Made by a program: the position numbers and the translations under genes. Source: Gautieria morchelliformis (lineage: Eukaryota; Basidiomycota; Agaricomycetes; Gomphales; Gomphaceae). Taken from it: a DNA stretch of 64,000 bases. Numbering within the stretch: the stretch's first letter is position 1; each line of letters begins with the position of its first letter. Below, in pieces: positions 22,911 through 34,402 of this stretch. The notes under the pieces are model-generated. The model was given only the letters and a program-made list of their open reading frames with translations, ran no database searches and had not been told where the DNA came from. Where the stretch lies: contig WHVA01000452.1 of assembly GCA_015179125.1 (NCBI GenBank), positions 29,637 to 93,636 of the forward strand. Reading direction: 5' to 3'.

Positions 22911-23892
22911 GAAGGGCGATTGATGAGTGGAAGCATGCACATGGTTGTTGTACTGGAACTCAGCCATGTGCAAGAGGTCATCCCAGTCGTCTTGTTGCTC
23001 ATTGACAAAGAGTCGAAGGTACTGGTCTAGCTCTTGATTGAGTCGCTCCGTCTGCCCGTCAGTCTGCAGGTGGTACACTGTGGAGGCTGCGATGCGAATT
23101 CCCAGCAGGCGATGAAGCTCATGAACTGGACCCCACGATCTGACACCACTGTTCACAGGAGGCCATGCAGCTTCCAGACATGGTGTAGGAAAAGTTGCAC
23201 TGCTCCGGCTGCAGTGATCGTGGTGTTGGTGGGGATGAAGTGTGCCCGCTTGGAGACCGAGTCCACTACATTCATCACAGCATTGTAGCCATGTGCGTCA
23301 GGCAGTTCCACAATGAAGTCAACACTGATCATGTCCCAGCGTGCTTCAGGGACAGGTAGTGGGTGGAGTTCACCGAGGGGTGGCTGCCTTCGTGCCTTTG
23401 TTCGCAGGCAGAAATTGCACATCTTGGAGTACTCGCCAATATATCGCGACATGTGGGGCCACCAGTAATTTTGTGAGACAAGTTCAAGGGTCTTCCATCA
23501 CCCAGGATGACCAGCGACCCGTGAATCATGGTGCTGGGCGACAATTCATCGCCTGAGGTCCTGGACATCTGGAACGTAAACTTTACCTCGGAATGTGAGC
23601 AACCCATCCATCTCAGCCCACTCTGAAGACACCAGTGATTTCCCACCAGACTCTCGCAGCTTCTTTACTGCCCCTGCGACCTCATCCTCCAGTGACCCAT
23701 TTCCAAATGCCTTCTTCACGTCGCGAATAATCCCACGTTCTTCCCCCACCAGGGTGAGCCCCTCCAGGGCGCGAACAATGAACAGCTCTGGGCGTAGGAG
23801 CGTCAGATCGCTGTTGTCACCTGATCCTGACCCATGGTCTGAGTGCCATGACAGTGCATCTGACTTTCCCATTGTGACACCAGGCCAATGGT
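22911..23892 (-). pseudogene. gypsy integrase fragment (same family as gypsy-1)
   Basis: A roughly 980-bp internal slice of Pol: from the end of RNase H ([13 protein letters not shown]) through [23 protein letters not shown], the H2C2 zinc module (HDSRVAGH, CNFCLRTKARRQPP), the integrase core (SVDFIVELPDAHGYNAVMNV, VVSDRG) to YNNHVHASTHQSPF. No LTR is attached and both ends are abrupt. TGA stops at 23498-23500 and 23153-23155 occur at the same codons as in gypsy-1. A run of 17 C residues lies just beyond the right end. Confidence 0.88.
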
Positions 23893-26028
23893 AGAGAAAT
23901 GCCCCCCCCCCCCCCCATAAAAGGAAAGGCCACCATGGAAGAAGCCGGTAGGAAAGGGCATCCAATACAATGAATAGAAATTCATCCGCATAACCATATT
24001 CACGGCCATTCACCAGACCCTCCCTCTCCTTCGGAGAGAGTCAGGGACAGCTTTTTGCATTACCTAAGGCACACGTCTACTCCGCATAAATGCCCAGAAC
24101 TTGCGAACTTGATATCTCAACTGTTTCTCAATGAAATGGCATGAAAGTTGGATCGAAATACTCATAAGAAAATCAGCTAGTGCACCCATGGCATATTATT
24201 GTATGAAGATTCATGTTGGAAATCTCCCTAAAACGGCCCTTGTAGCAAGACAGCGAACACGAGTGCTGTGAAGCTTTTGCACTTCACAAGTCAAACAGAG
24301 CATAGCTATAGAGTATAGAACAACTTTATTGATATTACATGATGTTTGTGTATATACAAGCCCTATTGCCGGTCTGAATGACACAGTTCTCTACACTTCA
24401 ATGGCATTAATGGCATCTGTGCTTAGTGTTGTCTGGGCTCGCTGGGCTCAAAAGCCTGGGCTTGGGCTTGGCCTTAAGGAGCTCGGGCCTGGGGAATTCC
24501 AAGCCCGGCTCTGGAAGTAGGGCTGGGCTGGGCCCAGGCCTGCGGGTGTGGGAAGTTGTTTTGGAACCCTTCAAGACTTTGGTGTTATTGCTAACACTTC
24601 AATCTATCAGAACATGTTTTTACAAGACTCAAAGAATATCAAACAATGCTGCAGCACAACTCCAGAAATAATTTAATATTTGTACCTTGGTTGCAATCCA
24701 TGTAAAAACTAGCCCAAGTTAATACAGCTGGAAGGCAATATGTTTCTTAGCAGCAATGAACAATAAACTAAAAGAATGTAGGTTTGAGGGCACTATCAGG
24801 GTCCCAGCGTATTCCAAAATATGAGGGAATGTGCTTAGCAGGCGAGTTTATAAATGGACTGACCTGATAATCTACCAATGCACTGCAATTAAACGAGAGG
24901 CAAAGAATAGAATCTAAAGCGGCTTTTACAAGTAACAGGAATTGATTTGTGAAAGATATTAACCAGGAAAATCAACTGATCAACTCTCTCGGGTATTGGA
25001 GTGCGAATGGCAAGACTATCAATTGACAGACTCACTCTGTAGAATTTCACCCGAAAGATTAGTCTAGGTGGCTAAGCAGTAAAGTAACTACTTAACAAGG
25101 AATTAGACACTAAAGTAAGTGAATAACCCTAGCTGGGATTAGCAGCTTAGTAAGATGCAAGTCACATGAGTCACGTGTAGGATAGAAGCAGTGGATTGCT
25201 AGCTTGGATTCTCCTAGGGGGTCAGAATGGCCTCCTTTTATATTGTAAATTACACAGGATTACATAAAATGGGGAGCTTCTATCTATTAGGCAAGTGATG
25301 TCATAAGTAAATATTTGCACAGCCAAAACACACCCTTGTAACTATTGTGGTGTGTCTGTGCAAGGAAATTAAGAATAGATAGCCAATCACCTTCCCTGAT
25401 TTGCACTGCTCAGCATAGCCTTACACAGCCCCGCATAGCCTTGCATAGCCCTGCACAGCCCTATGACATCAAGGGTCCTATTTCAGGGGTTGTAGCCCTG
25501 AGCTTGGAGGCTCAGTGTCCAATAAGATTGATTGAATATATACCCTAGTTTTGGCTCTGCATATCATTGGGCAGTCTTGCACACAGCCTTACACAGCCAT
25601 GGTTGCTATGAAGCAAGTCGTGTCTGCTGGGTTTGAACTATATTTAAGTGTACAGGCTTGTGTAAGCTGCACCAGATATTTCCAATCTCACCAGCTGAGA
25701 TTGAAAGAGCCAAAATGTCGGAGTTGTGGGTTTGACATGCGGCTCTGAATTAGCAAGTTCGAGGATCACTCCTGTCGGAGTTTGAAATTGAGCGCCAATG
25801 ACAAAGTTATGGACTCTCATGGGTTCATAGCCTTTGTCAAGCAAAATAAAGCAGTTTTGAGCCAAGGAAGTCAAAACAATTGGCGAAAAAATGTAAGAAA
25901 ATTCAAAGAATATTATAAAGACAGCTCCCCATCAAAGTTGCATGTATTGGCTGATGTTAAGATGGGAAAAAGGGGTTTTACAGGCTTTTTAATGCTTTTT
26001 CGAGATTTTCTGACTAGAAAGACGGTTC
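23893..26028. other. gene-free stretch
   Basis: No recognisable coding sequence. Low-complexity GGGCTTGGGC-type sequence at 24430-24545, and a degenerate 10-11 bp repeat of GCATAGCCTT type at about 25400-25460 and 25570-25600. The 24900-25340 part is AT-rich. Confidence 0.4.
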
Positions 26029-27064
26029 TGTCAAGATTGGTTTTTAGGCGTTAATATTGTGTATTAGTGAACACAGCGAATGCCCGAATAACCTGTGTGA
26101 AGAGGTATGCCGTTCAGCGAATAAGGTGAACCAATGAATGTTCGAAAGGAAAGAGGGTTGCCCAAACGGAGCTCGCCCTATCTACAGTCGTAGCGAAGTA
26201 GCCCATAACACTTGACAATGTAACGTGCAAGGTGTCACGTTTAAGTAGCAACAATCCTTTCACCACCAAAGGTGCTCCTTCGGAGCCCTTCGCCGCCAGT
26301 GCAGATAACAGTACAAAGACTAAGGTAATGAAGGTTAAGTACGAACACTCACCAGTGGTGCTTAAGTCCTCCTCTGGTTGAAGATAGAAATCTATAGGAG
26401 AGGGCTCAAGACGATGGTCACAGTGAGGTCAAGTTTTGCACAAGATAGACATATGATAATTGAACTGGGGAATATACATGTGAATGGAAAGTACTTATAT
26501 CGAATGCTCATATGATATCAGCGAATAGGAAAGAGGCTGTCTGGAGTCAGGGTTGGATAGGGGTGCGCAGTCATGATACAAATAGATGAAATACAGATAC
26601 AATAGAATGAAAGAGGAGTGGGAACATGAAACGACAGGGAGGAAAGGGGACGAAGGTACTTATGTACAAAAACATGCCTTGGGACCTGCATATACGTGAC
26701 CCTGCACAGACTCTTCGTCTGTTGGGTTGATCCCACACGACTTAGGGGTAGGACATCCCGCAAATGCATTCTGGCCATACGAACACCTAAAGGGGTTGGA
26801 TCGGGAAGATGATGGGGCCAGTGATGAATCATCACGCCCGGTAGAGGGTGTCAATCGTGTTTGATGGTGTCCCTGCTGGCGAATGATGCAAGCAGCGAAT
26901 GGTCGTTCGGCAAATGGTCGTTTGGCAAATGGGGCGAAGAGTGAATGGAGTGAACATAGAGGAGGAGTGGTCGAAGGGTAGGGCAAACTCAGGCGAAGCT
27001 GCAGGAGGAGCGATGAGGGGGAACGTAGAGACAGCAAGGTAAGGGAAATAGACGGGTCATGACA
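26029..27064 (-). mobile_element. solo LTR, family A, copy 2
   Basis: On the plus strand it starts TGTCAAGATTGG and ends GGGTCATGACA, flanked by a perfect 5-bp duplication GGTTC (26024-26028 and 27065-27069). Same family as 3425-4147 in the opposite orientation, but 1036 bp long. No internal coding region, so a solo LTR from LTR-LTR recombination. Confidence 0.88.
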
Positions 27065-27389
27065 GGTTCCTACACAGAAGTGGTCAAAGGGGATGCCGCA
27101 TATGCATACATTTTGTTGCTTGTAGTACGCTGCTCTGTGCAAGCTTGGCCAGCTTGATTGCATTTGGCAGTTTGCTGGTAAATCCAGTCTTAGAACACCA
27201 GTCTTTGTATTTTCCTTAGATGTGTAGTTAAATAAAAAATCTAATTATTATGTTCACCAGACTAAAATATACCTCATGCATCACCTGGAGGTGGCATCAC
27301 AGGGTACTGACATCATTCACAAAAGTAAGCTTCTGCTGATTATGCAATGTTTTCTACGTTCAGACAAAGTCAGCCATGATTGAATTGCA
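27065..27389 (-). pseudogene. disrupted ORF, downstream piece
   Basis: Continues the minus-strand frame of 28104-28317 after removal of the solo LTR and one copy of its TTGCA duplication: QPSAIQSWLTLSERRKHC. The frame ends soon after, perhaps at an intron. Function unknown; see the piece at 28104. Confidence 0.45.
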
Positions 27390-28103
27390 TGTTACGTATC
27401 GGAATTCCTGGAGGTCGGAACTGGAAAGGACAACGGCTTCAACTTATACGTTGCGCCCCTGATGAACTACCATCCTAAGTATTTCGGATTTGACTTCCGG
27501 ATGTCGGAGAAGGTGGAAGTCGAGAGTGAAGTCAAGGGTTGAGGGTTGGAGAACAAAGGTCGGAAGAGGCAGAAGAGGCGGAGGACAGAGAGTTGAGAGC
27601 AGAGGGGGACAAGACTGGCAAAACTCACTGTGCTAAGAACAGGAGACAGTGCGAAGGGATTCACGTATCGAAGTCGATTATCTGATTGCAGAAACGGAGA
27701 CATACATGAGGGAGTTTTATACAAAGAGCAGAAGCAACAGGTAATGGTATGGTACTAAGCAAATTCCGGAGAATGCGGGAATCGGATAGACATATGGGGC
27801 AAGTAACTAATGCGGAACAAGGGGATGACAAGGGGGGTGCAGGGTAGAGTAAGTACAATGGCAAAAAAACAAGGCGAGTAAGTACAAGAGGCATCAGAAC
27901 AAACGGAATTACGGAAATGGTATCTTGCTGTGTTCAGGGTCGAGTACGGGGGCCAGTATCTGGAGGTGGCCAGGGGTACTGAAATAACAAGGGGTCAAGG
28001 TAGAGGGTTGCGGATGTTGCGGAATAGAGTCGGAGGTGGTGCAGAGGGGAGGCGGAGAGGATGCGGAGGTGGCGGAGATGGTTGGTCGGAAACGGTCATA
28101 ACA
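27390..28103 (-). mobile_element. solo LTR, family B, copy 2
   Basis: Starts TGTTACGTATCGG, ends GGTCATAACA, flanked by TTGCA (27385-27389 and 28104-28108). Homologous throughout to 30571-31221. The TATAAAA box is on the minus strand. Confidence 0.9.
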
Positions 28104-28317
28104 TTGCAGAAGGCTGCCACACACACTGGCACAGCTTGCAGTCCATCAATTTCTTGCCTTCTTCCTTGCGCTGGTTCTCAAAAAAGAACTGGATATCTAA
28201 GGTGCATTCCTTTGATTTCTTTGAATGGGTCTCAGGTAAGTCCTTGATCCCATCTAGATCTTTGAGCAATCCTTCCAGATGGCTGTCATCATGAATGATA
28301 GTAGCCGGTGGTAAGGC
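28104..28317 (-). pseudogene. disrupted ORF, middle piece (zinc-finger-like)
   Basis: Minus-strand frame with LPPATIIHDDSHLEGLLKDL, LDIQFFFENQRKEEGKKLMD and a Cys pair CKLCQC, suggestive of a BED-like zinc finger as at the N-terminus of hAT-type transposases. That reading is tentative. It joins in frame to 34879-35060 when gypsy-1 and one AAGGC duplication are removed, and to 27065-27389 when the solo LTR is removed. It was therefore one open frame before both insertions. Confidence 0.5.
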
Positions 28318-28751
28318 TGTCAAGGGAACACCAATCACACACTACTTTATCGCAATGTGCTTTATCACACCGCACATTATCACATGCTTTATCGCAGCGT
28401 GTCGTTGGTGGCCCCTGAGCTCCTCCTAGCCTTTGGCATCCTTTTGTCTTGTGTTCCGTTTATTTCCCTTCCTGTTCCGGCCCCTTCCGACATCATTCCT
28501 TCCTTATCTGTCCAGCCCTGTTATCACTGGCGTGATTGCTTATGTAACTCGGGCATTCGATGATCGGGCTAGCATGCCCGAGTTTACTTATAGTCATAGT
28601 CATGTGGTGAAGGGGTTCCTTAGAGTTTTCTCTTTGGATCCCCCTTCACCAGGTATGTCTGTGTCCTGTATATAGTTCTCTATCTTACTTTGGATCCCCC
28701 TTCGCCAGTTCGCCACTTGAGTGTAGAGTGTCTGCCTAGGTTTCCCTTATA
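28318..28751 (+). repeat. gypsy-1 5' LTR
   Basis: 434 bp, TG...TA ends. Contains an inverted repeat CTCGGGCAT / ATGCCCGAG (28544-28581), a TATA-like ACTTATAG just after, then AGAGTTTTCT (28622-28631), complementary to the primer-binding site, and two copies of a 21-mer starting CTTTGGATCC (28632-28652 and 28688-28708). Confidence 0.92.
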
Positions 28752-28753
28752 GT

Positions 28754-28763
28754 AGAAAACTCT
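28754..28763 (+). other. gypsy-1 primer-binding site, self-complementary to its LTR
   Basis: AGAAAACTCT starts two bases after the LTR and is the exact reverse complement of AGAGTTTTCT in the LTR (28622-28631). This is the arrangement of Tf1/sushi-type self-priming, where the RNA 5' end folds onto the primer-binding site. Gypsy-2 shows a compensated version. Confidence 0.65.
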
Positions 28764-28869
28764 CTCTAGAGCACCAGTTGCGAAATCGCCCGACTTCAAA
28801 TTGAACACCCTTCAAAAGCAGCGATTTTAGCAATCCTTTCTCATACCCTGACACCCTCTAACACTTACC

Positions 28870-29982
28870 ATGGATGACCTGCCATCTGCTGCTGAAGTTT
28901 TGGACCGCTTGGCGGCAATAGAGAAAGAGTTGATGAGAGAGAGGCAGGAAAAACAAGATCTGGAGACAAGGTTGAACACCCTGCAGGCTATGACCACTGG
29001 GCTGATGGCTGGACTCCCTAGTCGCGTTCACGCCTCCTCAAAGCGAACAGCTGAGCCAGCAAAGCCCTCCGAATACGATGGGGATCATGCAAATGGTCAC
29101 AACTTCATCCAGTCGTGCAGCCTCTACCTGGGCATGTGTGCCAGTGACTTTCCAGACGAGCAGTCACAGATCCTTTGGGCGATGTCCTTCATGAAAACAG
29201 GGAGGGCTGTGACTTTTGCCACTCACGCATTCACTCATGAAGCAAAGCATGGCATGCCGCTCTACACGACCTGGAAGGATTTTGTTGAAGCATTTCGCCA
29301 GCAGTTCTATCCCCTACATGAGGCCACCGATGCGATGAATCAACTGGAATCGCACCAGTACCACCAGGGCAAGTGTTCAGTTGACGAATACATCGATGGG
29401 GTCGAAGAGCTGGTTGAGAAGGCTGAATACACAGATGGGCGATCAATTGTGATGAAGTTCCGTCGAGGTCTTGAACCTGCGATCCAGAGTCTCATTGCAT
29501 CGATGTTGGATTGCAGGCCAAAGGACAATGACCCTTCTGCATGGTATGGAGCAGCGAGAACAGTTGCACTCCCGCGTGCGGCCAATGAAGCGTTCCAGGG
29601 ACCTAGGGTGACAAACAGTGGCCCTCTCCCACCGCCAGTTTTTCTCAAGGCAGGTGAATCACACACCAGGTTCACAAGTCAGCTCTCTTTGAGGCCAGCG
29701 ATAATGCCAGTGCCCACACCCCTTCCAACTGCCTCTGGGCCAGCTCCGATGGACGTGGATGCTGCGAAAAAGCGATTCCCACAGCCACTCACCTGTCGGC
29801 GCTGTGGGAAGGTCGGACACTTTGTGCGAGAATGCCTGCAGGACTATGATGTCCGCTACATGCCGGCTGATGAGTGGGAGGAGCTACTGGAGCACTGGAT
29901 GGTCGCTGCAGATGTGCGAGATGTCACTGAGGAAGAGGTCAAGAAGGATGATGTGGAGGATTTTGTGTTGCGCAGCGAGTGA
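28870..29982 (+). CDS. gypsy-1 Gag
   Basis: An intact 370-residue frame. Residues about 10-50 are a charged helix (AAIEKELMRERQEKQDLETR) likely to form a coiled coil. The retrotransposon Gag domain spans about 60-240 (LWAMSFMKTGRAVTFATHAF, WKDFVEAFRQQFYP, YIDGVEELVEKAEY, MKFRRGLEPAIQ). A Pro-rich linker follows, then one intact CCHC knuckle CRRCGKVGHFVREC at about 300-313 and an acidic tail. It ends in TGA at 29980-29982, overlapping the start of the -1 Pol frame. Gag is the only apparently functional product of this copy. Confidence 0.92.
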   Translation: MDDLPSAAEVLDRLAAIEKELMRERQEKQDLETRLNTLQAMTTGLMAGLPSRVHASSKRTAEPAKPSEYDGDHANGHNFIQSCSLYLGMCASDFPDEQSQILWAMSFMKTGRAVTFATHAFTHEAKHGMPLYTTWKDFVEAFRQQFYPLHEATDAMNQLESHQYHQGKCSVDEYIDGVEELVEKAEYTDGRSIVMKFRRGLEPAIQSLIASMLDCRPKDNDPSAWYGAARTVALPRAANEAFQGPRVTNSGPLPPPVFLKAGESHTRFTSQLSLRPAIMPVPTPLPTASGPAPMDVDAAKKRFPQPLTCRRCGKVGHFVRECLQDYDVRYMPADEWEELLEHWMVAADVRDVTEEEVKKDDVEDFVLRSE

Positions 29983-30570
29983 GAGATGTGCCCTTGCTGC
30001 CCCTGTCCAATCACTTTGCTGCTCTGTCAATAGCCCCAGATACTGAAGATACAATCCCTGTGTCAGGAACTGGGTCGCACACAGCAAGTGATAAAGACAC
30101 ATCAACCGCCAACATTCTGAAAAGTCCTTCACCAAAATTGAAGCGTTGGGAGCGAGCCCGAATTTGTCGCCGCTGAGAAGTTAACCATGTGATCACTCAG
30201 GCGCCCTGCCCCTGTGTACAATGTTGATGGCACTCCCAATGAGGGTGGAGCAATTCGCAATGTTGTTGACGTCATCCTGCGATTCCATGACCACTCTGAA
30301 TGTGCTGTCTTTGCCGTTACGAACCTTGGGAAGCACAAGATGATCCTGGGCTATCCATGGCTCTGGGAGCACAACCCGGAGGTTAACTGGTGGATGCAGG
30401 AGGTGACACTGAACAGATTTCCTGCGCAGTGCCACACCTGCAGAGCAACATTGCAGGAAGAGCGGAGGGAGGAGGCAAGGATACATGCATGCCACATGGG
30501 GCCTCTGCCTCAGATGGTGGAAGAGGAAGAAGGCAACACAGAAGGAGATGAGCCAGGCGATGTTGAGCCC

Positions 30571-31221
30571 TGTTACGTATCGAGATTTCCGCTAGGTCGG
30601 AACTGGAAAGGACAGCGGCTTCAACTTGTAGGTTGCGCCCCCAATGAACTATCGTCCTAGGTATTTCGGAAATGGATCGGAAGTCGGAAAGTACTGATCT
30701 AGAGGTTGGTCAGAACTTGAGCCGGAACTGAGGCGGAAGGCGGAAGATGCGAGGCGGAGAGACTGAGGTCTTGCTAGACTCGCTGTGCTAAGAACAGGAG
30801 ATGGAGCGAAGGAAATCAAGTATCGAAGGTGATTATCTGATTGCAGAATAACAGACATACATGAGGGGGTTTTATACAAAGCGCAGAAACAACAGGTAAT
30901 GGTATGATACTAAGCAAGTTCCGGAGAGTGCGGGAATCGGATAGACATACGGGGTAAGTAACTAATACGGAACAGTGGGGTGACAAGGGGGGTGCAGGGT
31001 AGGGTAAGTACAATAGGCATCGGAAGAAGCGGAACTACGGAAATGGTATCTTGCTGTGCTCAGGGTCGAGTACGGGGGCTGGTATCTGGAGGTGGCCAGG
31101 GGTACTGAAAGAACAAGGGGTCGAGGAGGGTTGCAGATATTGCGGATGTCGGAATAGAGTTGGAGGTGGCGCGGAGGATATGCGGAGGTGGCGGAGATGG
31201 GTGATCGGAACAGTCGTAACA
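30571..31221 (-). mobile_element. solo LTR, family B, copy 3 (inside gypsy-1 Pol)
   Basis: Starts TGTTACGTATCG, ends GTCGTAACA, with the 5-bp duplication AGCCC at 30566-30570 and 31222-31226. Its TATAAAA is on the minus strand. The insertion postdates gypsy-1. Confidence 0.93.
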
Positions 31222-34200
31222 AGCCCCTTCTGGAGCCAGACGACCGCCTGTTTTCAACTGTGTCCATGCCCAATGTACCTGTACCCATTATCACAGCCAC
31301 CACAACCACTTCACAGCAGCTAGGTGAGAAGGCCCTTCGCAGTGTGCCCCCAGCGGAAAAAGAACTCATCCCTCCATACCTCCGTGACTTCGAGGATGTC
31401 TTCGCTAAAGAGTCCTTTGATTCACTTCCTGAACGCAGGACATGGGACCATGCGATTGAGCTTGAGCCAGGAGCCAAGCCATCTGCATGCAAGGTTTACC
31501 CACTTGCCCCCAGTGAACAGTCACAGCTGGATGAATTCCTGCAGGAGAACCTGCGCACTGGCCACATTCGCCCCTCGAAATCGCCTGTGGCCAGCCCAGT
31601 GTTCTTCATCAAGAAAAAGGATGGGTCGCTGCGACTGGTCCAGGATTATCGTGTGCTCAATGCCATGAGAGTGAAGAACCGCTACCCCCTCCCCATCATT
31701 TCCGAGCTGATTGCGCAGCTTCGTGGAGTGAAATACTTCACCAAGCTAGATGTGCGATGGGGCTTTACCAATGTGCAGATAAAGGATGGCGATGAGTGGA
31801 AGGCTGCGTTCTGCACTATTGCAGCCTCTTCGAACCCCCTGTCATGTTCTTTGGACTCACAAACAGCCCTGCAACATTCCAGACCATGATGAATGACATC
31901 TTCCAAGACCTCATCATGGAAGGGCATGTGTGTGTGTACCTGGATGACATCCTGATTTTCACCGACACCCTTGAGGAGCATCGCCAACTTCTGCGAATAG
32001 TCCTTGAGCGCCTACAGCAGCCCAAGCTCTATCTTCGCTCTGAGAAATGCAAATTTGAGCGAACGAAGATTGGGTACCTGGGGCTCATTGTGTCACATGG
32101 CAAGGTGGAGATGGACCCCGTCAAGGTCGCAGGTGTCATGGACTGGCCAACCCCAGCAAATCACAAGGAGGTGCAGGCCTTCCTGGGATTTGCCAACTTT
32201 TATCACCGGTTCATCGAGGGCTTCTCCATCATGCGCGACCCCTGTTCAAGCTAACCAAGAAGGATGTACAATGGTCATGGGGTGATTGCGAACAGCAGGC
32301 ATTTGATGGGCTGAAGCTGCGATTCACATCAACACCGATCCTGCACTTTGCAGATGACAATCAACCATACTGGGTGGAGGCTGACAGTTCAGATGTCGCC
32401 ACTGGTGCAGTCCTGTCCCGGCGATCTCCAGATGATGACAAATGGCATCCCATTGCATTTTACTCCAAGAGTCTCACTCCTGTGGAGTGAAATTATGAGA
32501 TTCATGACAAGATGCTGGCAATTATTCATGCCCTAGAGAATGGCGACATTTCCTTGAAGGCACTAAGCATTGCATTGAGATCTGGACAGACCACAAGAAC
32601 CTGGAGTATTTTCACACTGCAAAGAAGCTTAATCACAGGCAGGCTAGATGGTCCCTCTACTTGTCAGGTTTTGATTTTGAGCTTCACCATCGGCCTGGTG
32701 TCACAATGGGAAAGTCAGATGCACTATCGCGGCGCTCAGACATGTGTCAGGATCAGGTGACAACAGCTATTTGACGCTCCTACGCCCAGAGCTGTTCATT
32801 GTTCGCGCCCTGGAGGGGCTCACCCTGGTGGGGGAAGAACGTGGGATTATTCGCGACGTGAGGAAGGCATTTGGAGATGGGTCACTGGAGAACGAGGTCG
32901 CAGAGGCGGTAAAGAGGCTGCGAGAGTCTGGTGGGAAATTGCTGGTGTCTGCAGAGTGGGCTGAGATGGATGGGTTGCTCACATTCCGAGGTAAAGTTTA
33001 CGTTCCAGATGTCCAGGACCTCAGGCGACGAATTGTCGCCCAGCACCATGATTCATGGGTCGCTGGTCATCCTGGGTGATGGAAGACCCTTGAACTTGTC
33101 TCACAAAATTACTGGTGGCCCCACATGTTGCGGTATACTGGTGAGTACTCCAAGACATGCGATTTATGCCTGCAAACAAAGGCACGAAGGCAGCCACCCC
33201 TCAGTGAACTCCACCCACTCCCTGTCCCTGAAGCTCGCTGGGACACGATCAGTGTTGACTTCATTGTGGAACTGCCTGATGCACATGGCTACGATGCTGT
33301 GATGAATGTAGTGGACTCGGTCTCCAAGCGGGCACACTTCATCCTCACCAACACCACGATCACTGCAGCTGGAGCAGTGCAACTTTGCCTACACCATGTC
33401 TGGAAGCTGCATGGCCTCCCGTGAACAGTGGTGTCAGATCCCGGGGTCCAGTTCATGTGTGAATTCACTCGGGAGCTTTATTGCCTGCTGGGAATTCACA
33501 TCGCAGCCTCCACAGCGTACCACCCGCAGACTGATGGGCAGACGGAGCGACTCAATCAAGAGCTAGAGCAGTACCTTCAACTCTTTGTCAATGAGTGACA
33601 AGACAACTGGGACGACCTCTTGCCCATGGCTGAGTTCCAGTACAACAACCATGTGCATGCTTCCACTTGTCAATCGCCCTTCATGCTGGACACTGGGCGG
33701 CACCCACGAATGGGCTTCAAACCGCATCAACCCCCATCAAACATTGAGTCTGTCAATGAATTCAAGGAACGCATGGAGGAGTCACTGTCAGAAGCGAAGT
33801 TGGCACTGGCAAAGTCGAAGGAGGATATGGCGACATACTATACTCGCCGATGGGAGCCAGCACCTACATTTTCACCGGGCGACAAGGTTTACCTTGATGC
33901 AAGTGATATACACACCACCCGTCCTTTGAAAAAGCTAGCTCATCGGCAACTTGGCCCCTACATTGTCGAACGCCAAGTTGGGTCACAAGCCTACCGTCTC
34001 CGCCTCCCAAGGTCTCTGAGTCGCCTCCACCCTGTTTTCCCTGTCATTAAGCTCACTCCTGATCCATCTGATCCAATCCCAGGTCGGCGACCATCCCCAC
34101 CACCTCCACCCATCCTTCGAGAGGGCAATGAGCACTTTGAAGTCGAACAGGTGTTAGACAGTCGCATGCGAGAAAATTGCCTCCAGTTCCTCATCAAGTG

Positions 34201-34387
34201 GAAGGGGTATGGCTATGAAGAGAATTCTTGGGAAAATGAGGGTGATGTCCAAGCTCCTGACCTCATTGCCAACTTCTACCGTTCACATCCAGGTGACCCT
34301 CATCTCATTCGCTCCTTGGAGGCTGTCACCTTTCAGAATCGCATCCCTGTTCCACCAGTGAGACTTCATGCGTCAGGTCGCCACATT

Positions 34388-34402
34388 CTAGAGGGGGGGT
34401 GA
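34388..34402 (+). other. gypsy-1 polypurine tract
   Basis: TAGAGGGGGGGTGA lies directly before the 3' LTR. Confidence 0.8.

Larger units (their letters stand above)
29979..34402 (+). pseudogene. gypsy-1 Pol with chromodomain
   Basis: Starts in the -1 frame across the Gag stop (VRDVPLLPLSNHFAAL). The protease catalytic DxGAT segment is missing: sequence jumps from LKRWERARICRR to APVYNVDGTPNEGG, a deletion of roughly 65 codons compared with gypsy-2. After the nested LTR come RT (FFIKKKDGSLRLVQDYRVLN, VYLDDILIF catalytic loop), RNase H, the H2C2 zinc module (CDLCLQTKARRQ) and integrase core (SVDFIVELPDAHGYDAVM, VVSD). A chromodomain (FEVEQVLDSR...FLIKWKGYGYEENSWE, about 34136-34290) completes it. 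Breaks: frameshifts near 31815, 32240 and 32515; TGA at 32488, 33077, 33422 and 33596. The chromodomain normally directs integration to heterochromatin. Confidence 0.93.

Noticed and set aside
25400..25610. CRISPR-like or regulatory array of CATAGCC repeats
   Set aside because: Units of 10-11 bp without unique spacers, simply a degenerate minisatellite.
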